This document shows, in pieces, positions 11,731 to 18,416 of a stretch of DNA of 29,888 nt. The notes beneath the pieces were generated by a model that was given only the letters and a program-made list of their open reading frames with translations, did no database searches and was not told the origin of the DNA. Made by a program: the position numbers and the translations under genes. The stretch is from a virus, in IMG/VR virus record IMGVR_UViG_3300035670_000971, positions 1-29,888 of that record, one strand, 5' to 3'. Each line of letters begins with the position of its first letter. Position 1 is the stretch's first letter.

Positions 11731-13337
11731 TATTGCCCCTTTATCAACTTACCCATTTGTTCGATATTTTGTTCCAAACGTTTGTAGCCTGGTGAATTGG
11801 GGCCACCAGCCGCAGTAATTACTTCGCGGATCGCCTCTTTGTCGTTGTTGCGCATCGCATCAAACAGCCGAACGGCGTTAATGTCCACGGTCTGCGACCA
11901 CTTGTTTTGGAAATCACGGGCGGCAAACGGGTCGTTGGATTTGGCAAACGAATTCTGAATGCCCTGGTTAAACAGGTCGGTGGCCGTGGACAGCGCGCGG
12001 TTGACCCGCGCCGTCTGTTTAATGGCTGGCGCAGTCCAACTGGTTGTGCCGGAAATTTCCCCAGCAATGCCGCGGGCCGCGTCAGTACCGCCAAGGCCTG
12101 ACGAATTGGCCAGGGAAGCGGTTTGCAGCGCCATGTAATGACCCAACTGGTTTAGGTTGGTGGCGTTGTCGGTCGTAAACGGCAGCGCAGCATATCCACC
12201 GGAAAGCGCACCAATAAAGTTTGCGCCCCGACCAGTAATGACGTCGTCGGCCAGTTTGATAATTTGGTTGTTGTTGAATGTCTGAAGCGGAACCTGTTGG
12301 GCTGCGTTCATGCTAGTGCTGCGCAGTTCGTTGGCTTGTTGTAACGTCTGCGCCGTTTCGCCTGGGCGCACCCGTGTAGTAGGAACAACGCCGCTTGGTG
12401 CTGCGGGCGCACCAGGCGCTGCTGAAACTCCACCGGCGGCAGGGCGACCGGTCGGTGTTGGCATAGTTGTTCCAGGCATAGGCGCACCAGCCGGTAAATC
12501 GCCCGCGCTGATTACCCCCATAAATTCGCCGTTTGGCCCAAGAATGTTTAAAATTTCTCGGTTGTTTATATCCATACGGCCTGTTGGAACAGTACGACTT
12601 CCAGGCGGCAATTGGGCTGTGGCCAAAGGCTGCTGGCCGACTGTGACAGTAGGCGCTTGGCCCGCCACCGACGGGGTGGTGACGGTCGGGAATGTCGCTG
12701 CACCGGTGCTGATCGTTCCGGCCTGGGGGGCAAATGTTTGTTGTTGGGCTGCGGGCGACAGCAACGAATTAGCGCCCGATATGGCCAGGGATGGCAAGTC
12801 AGCGCCTTCAGGAACGTTTTGCAACGTTGTTTTGTAAGCATCCACTAGGCTGGCCAACTCGCGGTTATTAGGGTTTTCCTTAACCAGTTGATTCAGTTCG
12901 CCCATGTATGCGCGTTTGTCGTTCACGCCCAAACGGCCCATAACTGCCAGGCGTGATGCAATGATTTCGCGCTGGCTTTGCGTTAATGCCTGGGCAGCGG
13001 TGCTGGCCTGGGTTTGCGCGGTCGACAGCGTGGTGTATTTGTTTATCCAGTCCGACCCCGTCAACGGGGCCAGGCGGGGAATCTCTGCGTTCAGTTTGTT
13101 AATGTCTACGCGCCCGTCGGTTTGGAAGTTTTCGGGGCGGGCCAAAAAGTCCTGAATGGCCATGCGCTCACGTTCTTTTTGCTGTTCCAGCGTCAGGCCA
13201 ATTTTTTCCTGTTGGTATTGCTGCGCCCCGCGGGCCAAGTTGACCACGTCGCCCAGCGACATAGTCGGCTGCGGCTTGACCATGCCGGCCACCGGCGTAA
13301 ACGATACTGCGGGGATTGAATAAGATACGTCAGCCAT
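11730..13337 (-). CDS. Internal virion/ejection protein (P22 gp20 position)
   Basis: The 535-residue protein has a helical N-terminus (GDVVNLARGAQQYQQEKIGL onwards), a Pro/Thr/Gly-rich low-complexity middle (about 200-340) and a helical C-terminus ending EQNIEQMGKLIKG. I recognise no enzyme motif. Its place between the p32-like gene and the transglycosylase gene matches the three-gene ejection cassette of P22-type phages. Membrane or DNA contacts are inferred from position only. Confidence 0.65.
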   Translation of the reverse strand: MADVSYSIPAVSFTPVAGMVKPQPTMSLGDVVNLARGAQQYQQEKIGLTLEQQKERERMAIQDFLARPENFQTDGRVDINKLNAEIPRLAPLTGSDWINKYTTLSTAQTQASTAAQALTQSQREIIASRLAVMGRLGVNDKRAYMGELNQLVKENPNNRELASLVDAYKTTLQNVPEGADLPSLAISGANSLLSPAAQQQTFAPQAGTISTGAATFPTVTTPSVAGQAPTVTVGQQPLATAQLPPGSRTVPTGRMDINNREILNILGPNGEFMGVISAGDLPAGAPMPGTTMPTPTGRPAAGGVSAAPGAPAAPSGVVPTTRVRPGETAQTLQQANELRSTSMNAAQQVPLQTFNNNQIIKLADDVITGRGANFIGALSGGYAALPFTTDNATNLNQLGHYMALQTASLANSSGLGGTDAARGIAGEISGTTSWTAPAIKQTARVNRALSTATDLFNQGIQNSFAKSNDPFAARDFQNKWSQTVDINAVRLFDAMRNNDKEAIREVITAAGGPNSPGYKRLEQNIEQMGKLIKGQ

Positions 13338-13340
13338 GTT

Positions 13341-14048
13341 TTATCCCTTCAACAGCGAGTACATAAGGGCGGTGTTGCCCACGTTACCCAACGCACCAGA
13401 CATTAAATTGGCCGATGCAATGTTGCCCGATGCCAACGCATTGGCCCCAGCAACACCCAGTTGACCAATCGCGCCAGCCGTTGTGCCTGAAATGTTGGCT
13501 ATGTTGGCGCCATATTGTTGACCAGCACCAACAGCGCCCGTGGTCGCGGTTTGACCAATGCCAGCAATGCCGGCCAGGGTGTTGTAAATGTTTTGACGCT
13601 GCGCAATAACCTGGGGCATTGCAGTCCCAAGGGTGTAGTCGATGGCAAACTTTTGGGCGGCACGGTCAATATTTGATCCACCCCCGCCGACGTTGGCCAT
13701 TTGCCTGGCTGATCCAACGCCTTGTTCCATGGCAAATTGATAACCAGGAAGATTTTGAATTTCCTCGCGGGTTACTGGGGCGGTCAAACCTGGCAGCAAT
13801 TGACCAATGCGGGTTAGCGCCCCATAACCCGCTTCGCGGTACGGTTGCCCAAGGGTCAAACCCTTTTCATACATTTCCCGCTGAAGTTCAAGCGTATCCT
13901 GGGCGGTTTGGTATTGAAGGGCAGCCGCGTCACTCATTGCCCCTGCTTGCGCTTGGGCGCCTTTTTGTGCCGCCCTAGACTGCATACTAGACCCAATTAG
14001 TCCAGCGCCAGCGCCTAGCAGTAATGCGGTTCCTGTTCCGATTGCCAT
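13341..14048 (-). CDS. DNA transfer (ejection) protein, p32/gp7-like
   Basis: The 235-residue protein has a hydrophobic Gly/Ala N-terminus (GTALLLGAGAGLIGSSMQSR), a helical segment (AQDTLELQREMYEKGLTLGQ), the motif REEIQNLPGYQFAMEQG..SARQMA, and an Ala/Gly-rich end. This layout is typical of podoviral proteins annotated 'DNA transfer protein p32'. It is the first of three ejection genes. AAGGAG stands about eight bases before ATG 14048. Confidence 0.75.
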   Translation of the reverse strand: MAIGTGTALLLGAGAGLIGSSMQSRAAQKGAQAQAGAMSDAAALQYQTAQDTLELQREMYEKGLTLGQPYREAGYGALTRIGQLLPGLTAPVTREEIQNLPGYQFAMEQGVGSARQMANVGGGGSNIDRAAQKFAIDYTLGTAMPQVIAQRQNIYNTLAGIAGIGQTATTGAVGAGQQYGANIANISGTTAGAIGQLGVAGANALASGNIASANLMSGALGNVGNTALMYSLLKG

Positions 14049-14050
14049 AA

Positions 14051-14506
14051 TTACAACTCCTTAATGAACGTTCTCTCTAGCGGTCGAAAACCGGCCCGAA
14101 AGTAAACTTTTTCCATCGCTGCTGCGCGTTCATCCTCTAATGCAATCATAAACAGCGCCCTTGCGTTTTTGTTCTTTGCCCAGGCTTCAATCCCTTTGAA
14201 CATCGCCTGGCCGATTCCGCTGCCCCTAGCCGCGAGTGTCAGCCACCACCACAATTCCTGTGCCACTCGGTAGTTTGGGCTGAAATACAGGGGGTAAAGC
14301 AAACACGACGTTACCCCAACAATTTCGCCATTCAACTCGCCCACCAGCAACAGAATGTCATCATTTTCTAACGAACCAGTCAAAAAAGCACGAATTCCGT
14401 CAGGGTCGTAGTCAGCCACGCCCGTCATGGGGCTGGCAGCGTGAAAGTTGGCCAACAACTCAATGTAAACATCCAGGTCGGCAGCGGTGGCGGGTCTGAC
14501 GTTCAA
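14051..14506 (-). CDS. GNAT-family N-acetyltransferase in the virion gene cluster
   Basis: The 151-residue single GNAT domain starts NVRPATAADLDVYIELLANF and contains VGELNGEIVGVTSC, the acetyl-CoA loop ARGSGIG (93-99) in LTLAARGSGIGQAMFKGI, and the typical YFRAGFRPLERTF end. It starts at TTG (14506), overlapping the previous stop as TTGA, with Gly codons of that gene acting as Shine-Dalgarno. GNAT genes do occur among phage structural genes. The target (virion protein, host protein or small molecule) cannot be read from the sequence. Confidence 0.85.
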   Translation of the reverse strand: MNVRPATAADLDVYIELLANFHAASPMTGVADYDPDGIRAFLTGSLENDDILLLVGELNGEIVGVTSCLLYPLYFSPNYRVAQELWWWLTLAARGSGIGQAMFKGIEAWAKNKNARALFMIALEDERAAAMEKVYFRAGFRPLERTFIKEL

Positions 14507-14526
14507 AACGTTCCCCCGCCAATACC
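14501..14526 (-). repeat. 26-bp junction repeat, copy A
   Basis: Minus strand, 21 of 26 bases identical to 21608-21633. It encodes the C-terminal GIGGGTF of the 78-residue protein and includes the G-run and TTGAAC start of the next gene. Confidence 0.65.
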
Positions 14527-14739
14527 GTTTAAGGCCGTCAGCAGCGTGAAAGTGCCTTGGGCTGGCGTCACGTTACCAATGACCGTGTTGTTGATCTCAC
14601 CCCCGTTGATGATTTCGTACTCAACAGACAGGCTAACAATTTGGGGGTTTTGCAGCCAACTAATCCATTCCCGCGACGGGCGCCCAGTCGTTTGATCCAA
14701 AAAAGGCGACGTCGGAAACCGGATGTTTGTACTGGTCAT
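14503..14739 (-). CDS. Small fibre-like virion protein with SREWxxWLQNP motif
   Basis: The 78-residue protein has GRPSREWISWLQNPQI, a motif frequent in neck/tail proteins of environmental phages. It is followed by NTVIGNVTPAQGTFT, close to SSVIGGNAPAAAYFT in the 828-residue fibre, and it ends GIGGGTF (fibre: GIGGGAF). It may be a small tail component or the remnant of a longer fibre. It is coupled to the gp10-like gene (TAATG) and to the GNAT gene. Confidence 0.65.
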   Translation of the reverse strand: MTSTNIRFPTSPFLDQTTGRPSREWISWLQNPQIVSLSVEYEIINGGEINNTVIGNVTPAQGTFTLLTALNGIGGGTF

Positions 14740-16208
14740 TAGTTATCCCCAGCCGACGCCTTCAGGTTGGCAGACACCACGACAGCCTTAACCGGATCGG
14801 TCATGGCCACCTCGAAAATGCGGTCACGCGCCCAGCCCAGCCGGCGCCAAATGGCTCGGTTTTGATAAGCACCCTGTTTGCCAATGCTGACCCAATGCTC
14901 ATTCGACCAGGTCGAACCGCCGTCATTAGACCAACGCAGCATGGCCTGGGGGTCTTGGCCCTGGCCGGTGGTCAAACCAACACCAGGCTGAAACTGAATT
15001 TGGAATTCCTCGAAATATTGACGTTGCAAGTCAGTCGTAATATGCGGGGCGCGGCGCAGCCGACGGATCGGGTTGCCGGCGTCGGTGTATTGGTCAAAGT
15101 CCAGGCTGTAAATCTTGCCGTTCTCAAAGTCGCCCACCAGGTTTTTGTTGGCAAACGCAATGCCGCATTGGGCGCGATGGCGCTTATAAACCGCATTTGG
15201 GCTGTCCCACCACAACCACTTAAACCATTGGCCGGTAGTCAGGTCATAAACCCAGGTCAGGTCAATGCTGGGGAACGAAATGACGTAAAACTCATGGCCT
15301 TCAATCTGAAACGACCAGGCCCGCGCATCGGACACAACCTGGCCTTGCAGACTGGTTTCGACCGCGTGGGTCGATACCCGCTGGTATTCGTAGCCTTTCA
15401 TCATGCCAATGGTGGCGGTTCCCAGCGTATCGCGGGACAGGAACATAAAGGTTTCGGCGTAGCGGGCAACGGAAAAGGGCGCACCGCAGCCGTTTTGGCT
15501 CGACGTGCCGGACACCCGCTGGAATGGAAACGTAACCAGACCAGGAATTGTGCCGCCGACGTTGATCCATACTTCGGTGGTGACTTCGCCCAACAAATAG
15601 ACCTGACGGTGGTCAGCAATTAGGGTCACTAAAGTGTCGGGTGATCCGTCTTTTGTGCCGTACAGCAACGTGGTGGACAGGGGCGATCCCAGGTCAGTCA
15701 CGGCCCAGTTTTGGGTATTGGGTTCGTTGTAGGCAACATAATTGTCCACCGTATCACATACAGTAGCACCCAACCAGTCGCCATCATTTCCAGGCAATTG
15801 CACAAACGTGTTAGTGGCCACTACATAGTAATAACGACGCTGTCCGTCCACAATATAAGCGGTAAGTCCCTGGGCGGTCATTATGTTGTCGGTAATCGAC
15901 ACCGGCCCGCTGCCGGTGGTCAGCGTTCCCACTTGAATGTAATTCAGACTTTGGTCGATCCGGTACACCCGATTGCCACAGACTGCGATGGCATACTGAA
16001 GGCCGGACAGCGCCCGCATCCCACGCACTTCAGCGGAAATTGGGAATTGAATTTCAGTTACCAGGCCAGGCGTGGGGTATAGCGCAACAATCCCACGTTC
16101 ACCAGGCTGTTTGGTCGGGTCGATTTCGGGGTAAAAGTTGATCGTTTCTTGATCGTCTTGATAAATTGATCGAGTTGTATAAGACGCTCCTACAAAGCCA
16201 AAATCCAT
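14739..16208 (-). CDS. P22 gp10-like packaged-DNA stabilisation (head-closure) protein
   Basis: The 489-residue protein (P22 gp10 has 472) starts MDFGFVGASYTTRSIYQDDQ with ETINFYPE, then GIVALYPTPGL, and is rich in beta-strand repeats (VYRIDQSLNYIQVGTL, WVYDLTTGQWFKW, IGMMKGYEYQRVSTHAVE). These are features of the phage stabilisation protein family that plugs the tail channel below gp4. ATG 16208 is chosen because AGGGGG precedes it; an earlier ATG at 16253 lies inside the HNH gene. The Shine-Dalgarno is within the last codons of the HNH gene. Confidence 0.85.
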   Translation of the reverse strand: MDFGFVGASYTTRSIYQDDQETINFYPEIDPTKQPGERGIVALYPTPGLVTEIQFPISAEVRGMRALSGLQYAIAVCGNRVYRIDQSLNYIQVGTLTTGSGPVSITDNIMTAQGLTAYIVDGQRRYYYVVATNTFVQLPGNDGDWLGATVCDTVDNYVAYNEPNTQNWAVTDLGSPLSTTLLYGTKDGSPDTLVTLIADHRQVYLLGEVTTEVWINVGGTIPGLVTFPFQRVSGTSSQNGCGAPFSVARYAETFMFLSRDTLGTATIGMMKGYEYQRVSTHAVETSLQGQVVSDARAWSFQIEGHEFYVISFPSIDLTWVYDLTTGQWFKWLWWDSPNAVYKRHRAQCGIAFANKNLVGDFENGKIYSLDFDQYTDAGNPIRRLRRAPHITTDLQRQYFEEFQIQFQPGVGLTTGQGQDPQAMLRWSNDGGSTWSNEHWVSIGKQGAYQNRAIWRRLGWARDRIFEVAMTDPVKAVVVSANLKASAGDN

Positions 16209-16209
16209 G

Positions 16210-16797
16210 TTATACCCCCTGACGCAATCTATTGCGGCGCAATAAAGAATCAATGGTTGGGCGTTTTTTATTCATGGTCATTGCTATTTGTCTTGCTGTT
16301 TGTCCTGATTTCCGCATTTCCAACACTTGTTGAATTTCATCATTGGTAAAAACCGACTTATGATGATTTTCGCCTATTGGTAACTTTTTGCGTCCCTTTT
16401 TTACACAATCTTCATTGTTTGTTTTTATATCGGCAACACGCAAATGCGCTGGATTGCAGCAGATTCGGTTGTCACAGGTATGCATCAAAAATCCCATGGC
16501 TCGTCGATTTGTTGGGGCTTTCAAAGTAATTTCACCTGGATAAGCCAGGTTGTAAATAACTCTGTGAGCGTAATAACCAACATCGTTAATCCAAGTTCTT
16601 CCATATCCTGATTTAGTTGCCATTCCTTTCCACGTCCAACATTCGTTTTCACTTCGTACATCGACCTTGCTCCACAACACTTCCGGCGTATTTGCTGGCC
16701 TTCCAGGATTCAAATAATCAATTGTTCCTTTTTTCTTTCTTAAGTATTCCCTCATGTATGCGTTGTATTTCAAACGCTGTTCTTCAGTCTTTTTCAT
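16210..16797 (-). CDS. Free-standing HNH homing-type endonuclease
   Basis: The 195-residue protein has NECWTWKG and GYGRTWI, AHRVIYNLAYPGEI, then the HNH core MHTCDNRICCNPAHLRVAD (H106, C108, N110, C113, C114, N115, H118), and a C-terminal helix-turn-helix (FTNDEIQQVLEMRKSGQTAR onwards) for DNA binding. It sits between two head-tail connector genes and is more AT-rich than they are, as expected of a mobile gene. Start ATG 16797 has GAGGAG upstream; an in-frame ATG at 16827 with AGGA is an alternative that adds ten residues. No intron is evident. The target is probably a neighbouring connector gene in related phages. Confidence 0.87.
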   Translation of the reverse strand: MKKTEEQRLKYNAYMREYLRKKKGTIDYLNPGRPANTPEVLWSKVDVRSENECWTWKGMATKSGYGRTWINDVGYYAHRVIYNLAYPGEITLKAPTNRRAMGFLMHTCDNRICCNPAHLRVADIKTNNEDCVKKGRKKLPIGENHHKSVFTNDEIQQVLEMRKSGQTARQIAMTMNKKRPTIDSLLRRNRLRQGV

Positions 16798-16798
16798 A

Positions 16799-16824
16799 AC
16801 AACTCCTCTCATTAAAGAAGTTGT
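16799..16824 (-). promoter_or_regulatory. Hairpin that buries the Shine-Dalgarno of the HNH gene
   Basis: Minus strand: ACAACT (16819-16824) pairs with AGTTGT (16799-16804), and TCT with AGA inside, leaving a GG bulge. The AGAGGAG Shine-Dalgarno lies in the 3' arm. Similar hairpins limit expression of free-standing and intron endonucleases in T4. Confidence 0.55.
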
Positions 16825-16853
16825 CATCTTATCCTAAATCCTCACATTTAAAC

Positions 16854-16859
16854 ATTATA
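16854..16859 (-). promoter_or_regulatory. Possible private -10 element of the HNH gene
   Basis: Minus strand TATAAT, a perfect -10, lies in the AT-rich gap after the gp4-like gene. The -35 region (TCGATG at 17-base spacing) is poor, so promoter activity is uncertain. Confidence 0.4.
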
Positions 16860-16863
16860 TAAA

Positions 16864-17844
16864 TCAGTTGAAGCCCCCATCGAGGATAAAGGCTGCATCC
16901 TTGGGCCGTCCAGTCATTAAGACGTCGGGGTACTTAGACACTTGCGGCGGCTTCATGTTGGTGCGTTTAATTGTAGCCTTGGCCTGGGCAGCGTAAGCGG
17001 TGATCTGACTGACCTGGATTTGATTGACTTTGCCAAACATCGGCATTAAGCGTTCAGCCAAACACCAGCGCAACGCCATGTTGTAGCCCTGGGGAAATTG
17101 AATGTCGCCGTACAGGTCTTGGAACACGCGAAAAATGGTCTGCGTAAACAAATGCATTTCGCCTTGGGCGGGGTTTGGCCACAGATAAATGGTTCCCAAC
17201 TGTTCCGACGGCTGGTAATACAGCGACTTAGGCCACGGGCCGTTTAAGGTTTTCAAGCCAATGGATTCGTATTCTTCCAGGCTTAAAATGGCGATGGGAT
17301 AGTCTAGCCCGCCACCATAAATCGGAACGCCGTTGGACGTCGTGGTAACCCTCACAAAGGCCGATTCAATGGTCAAGGGGCGTTCATAGTAGGCGTCAAT
17401 GGTCTGACTAACCACCGGAGTGGAATGGTTGCGGCTGACCGTGTAAGTCCCGCCCTCGTTAACGTTGCCACCGGCGCCGGTTCCAAACCCGACAATGGTC
17501 GTGCCGGACAGTACGCCAGGGCCGGTCAGGGTCATGCCCATAGTAATTGCGCCCTTGGTCACACCGTCAGTCGGAACCGTTAGGGTCGTGCCGCTGATTG
17601 ATCCCGTGAACCGTGCCGACACGTTACCGCCTGGGCCAATAGTGTATTGCACCTGGTTTTGAACGCACGGAAACACAATTTCGGTGCGGTAAAACACCAT
17701 CATGTTTTCGTTTGACCATTGGGCAATCATGTCGTTTAGCATATCTAAACCGTCTTGGGCTTCATCTGCTGTTGGATTCTCACCGCTGGCCAACGCGCCA
17801 ATGTCTTTCATGGCGCGGGTAATAACATCGTATGGCGTAGTCAT
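16864..17844 (-). CDS. P22 gp4-like tail accessory factor with an inserted beta-rich domain
   Basis: The N-terminus (DVITRAMKDIGALASGENPT, ADEAQDGLDMLNDMIAQW) and C-terminal part (LTIESAFVR, FPQGYNMALRWCLAERLMPM) match the P22 gp4 head-to-tail joining family. At 326 residues it is about twice P22 gp4 (166). Part of the excess is an insertion at about 75-150 (GSISGTTLTV ... GMTLTGPGVLSGTTIVGFGT ... GTYTVS), a beta-rich module common in phage tail proteins. It follows the tail gene block, and 24 bases upstream of the HNH gene's hairpin region. Confidence 0.85.
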   Translation of the reverse strand: MTTPYDVITRAMKDIGALASGENPTADEAQDGLDMLNDMIAQWSNENMMVFYRTEIVFPCVQNQVQYTIGPGGNVSARFTGSISGTTLTVPTDGVTKGAITMGMTLTGPGVLSGTTIVGFGTGAGGNVNEGGTYTVSRNHSTPVVSQTIDAYYERPLTIESAFVRVTTTSNGVPIYGGGLDYPIAILSLEEYESIGLKTLNGPWPKSLYYQPSEQLGTIYLWPNPAQGEMHLFTQTIFRVFQDLYGDIQFPQGYNMALRWCLAERLMPMFGKVNQIQVSQITAYAAQAKATIKRTNMKPPQVSKYPDVLMTGRPKDAAFILDGGFN

Positions 17845-17892
17845 ATTATTTCCTTAAATGCTCTAAATACAGTTTTTTTGGCAATAGTTAGA

Positions 17893-18369
17893 TTAAATTA
17901 ATTGGACTAACGCTACACCAAACTGCCCACCGCTGCTAAACGAAAGTGTTAATGTGTTTGATGATCCCGACGGTGTAATTGTTGCACCACTAACAGTTGC
18001 ACTTGTTACAGCACTAAATGCCCAAGTGTTGTTTGATGATTTAAGGGCGACAAATGTCGCTGAAGTAGCGTTGCTTGACGAACTTTCGGTTCTAACTTGA
18101 ACCAACAGACTAAGGCTACGGCTTCCAAAAGAAACATTGCCAAACAGGGTGGATAAATCTTGTGCAATGCTCGATACATTGCCCCAATCAAATGTGCGAA
18201 TTCCACCCAAACTGTCAAACGAAATGCCTTTAACCGACACATTTTTACCGGCTGTTAAGTTGTCAACCGACACTTTTGTGGTTGCGCCGCTTTGAACAAT
18301 AGGCAATTCTTCAGTACCCGCTAATGGAGTAGTTGACGAATTTAAAGCAGATATTTTTTTGTCGGCCAT
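17893..18369 (-). CDS. Small tail fibre/structural protein (158 residues)
   Basis: It starts MADKKISALNSSTTPLAGTE and continues LPIVQSGATTKVSVDNLTAG, an N-terminal pattern common to phage fibre-associated proteins. The remainder is Ser/Thr-rich beta-strand. No catalytic motif is seen. Base composition is AT-rich like the tailspike gene next to it, which suggests that they were acquired together. It could be a receptor-binding cap or tailspike adaptor. Confidence 0.7.
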   Translation of the reverse strand: MADKKISALNSSTTPLAGTEELPIVQSGATTKVSVDNLTAGKNVSVKGISFDSLGGIRTFDWGNVSSIAQDLSTLFGNVSFGSRSLSLLVQVRTESSSSNATSATFVALKSSNNTWAFSAVTSATVSGATITPSGSSNTLTLSFSSGGQFGVALVQLI

Positions 18370-18416
18370 GACGTTGTTCCTGTGTTAATTAACCAACTTC
18401 GTAACCATGTAATTTA

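Noticed and set aside
14727-15623. 298-residue plus-strand open frame opposite the gp10-like gene
   Set aside because: It is antisense to a well-recognised structural gene and has no operon context or recognisable motif. Long antisense frames are common in this codon usage.
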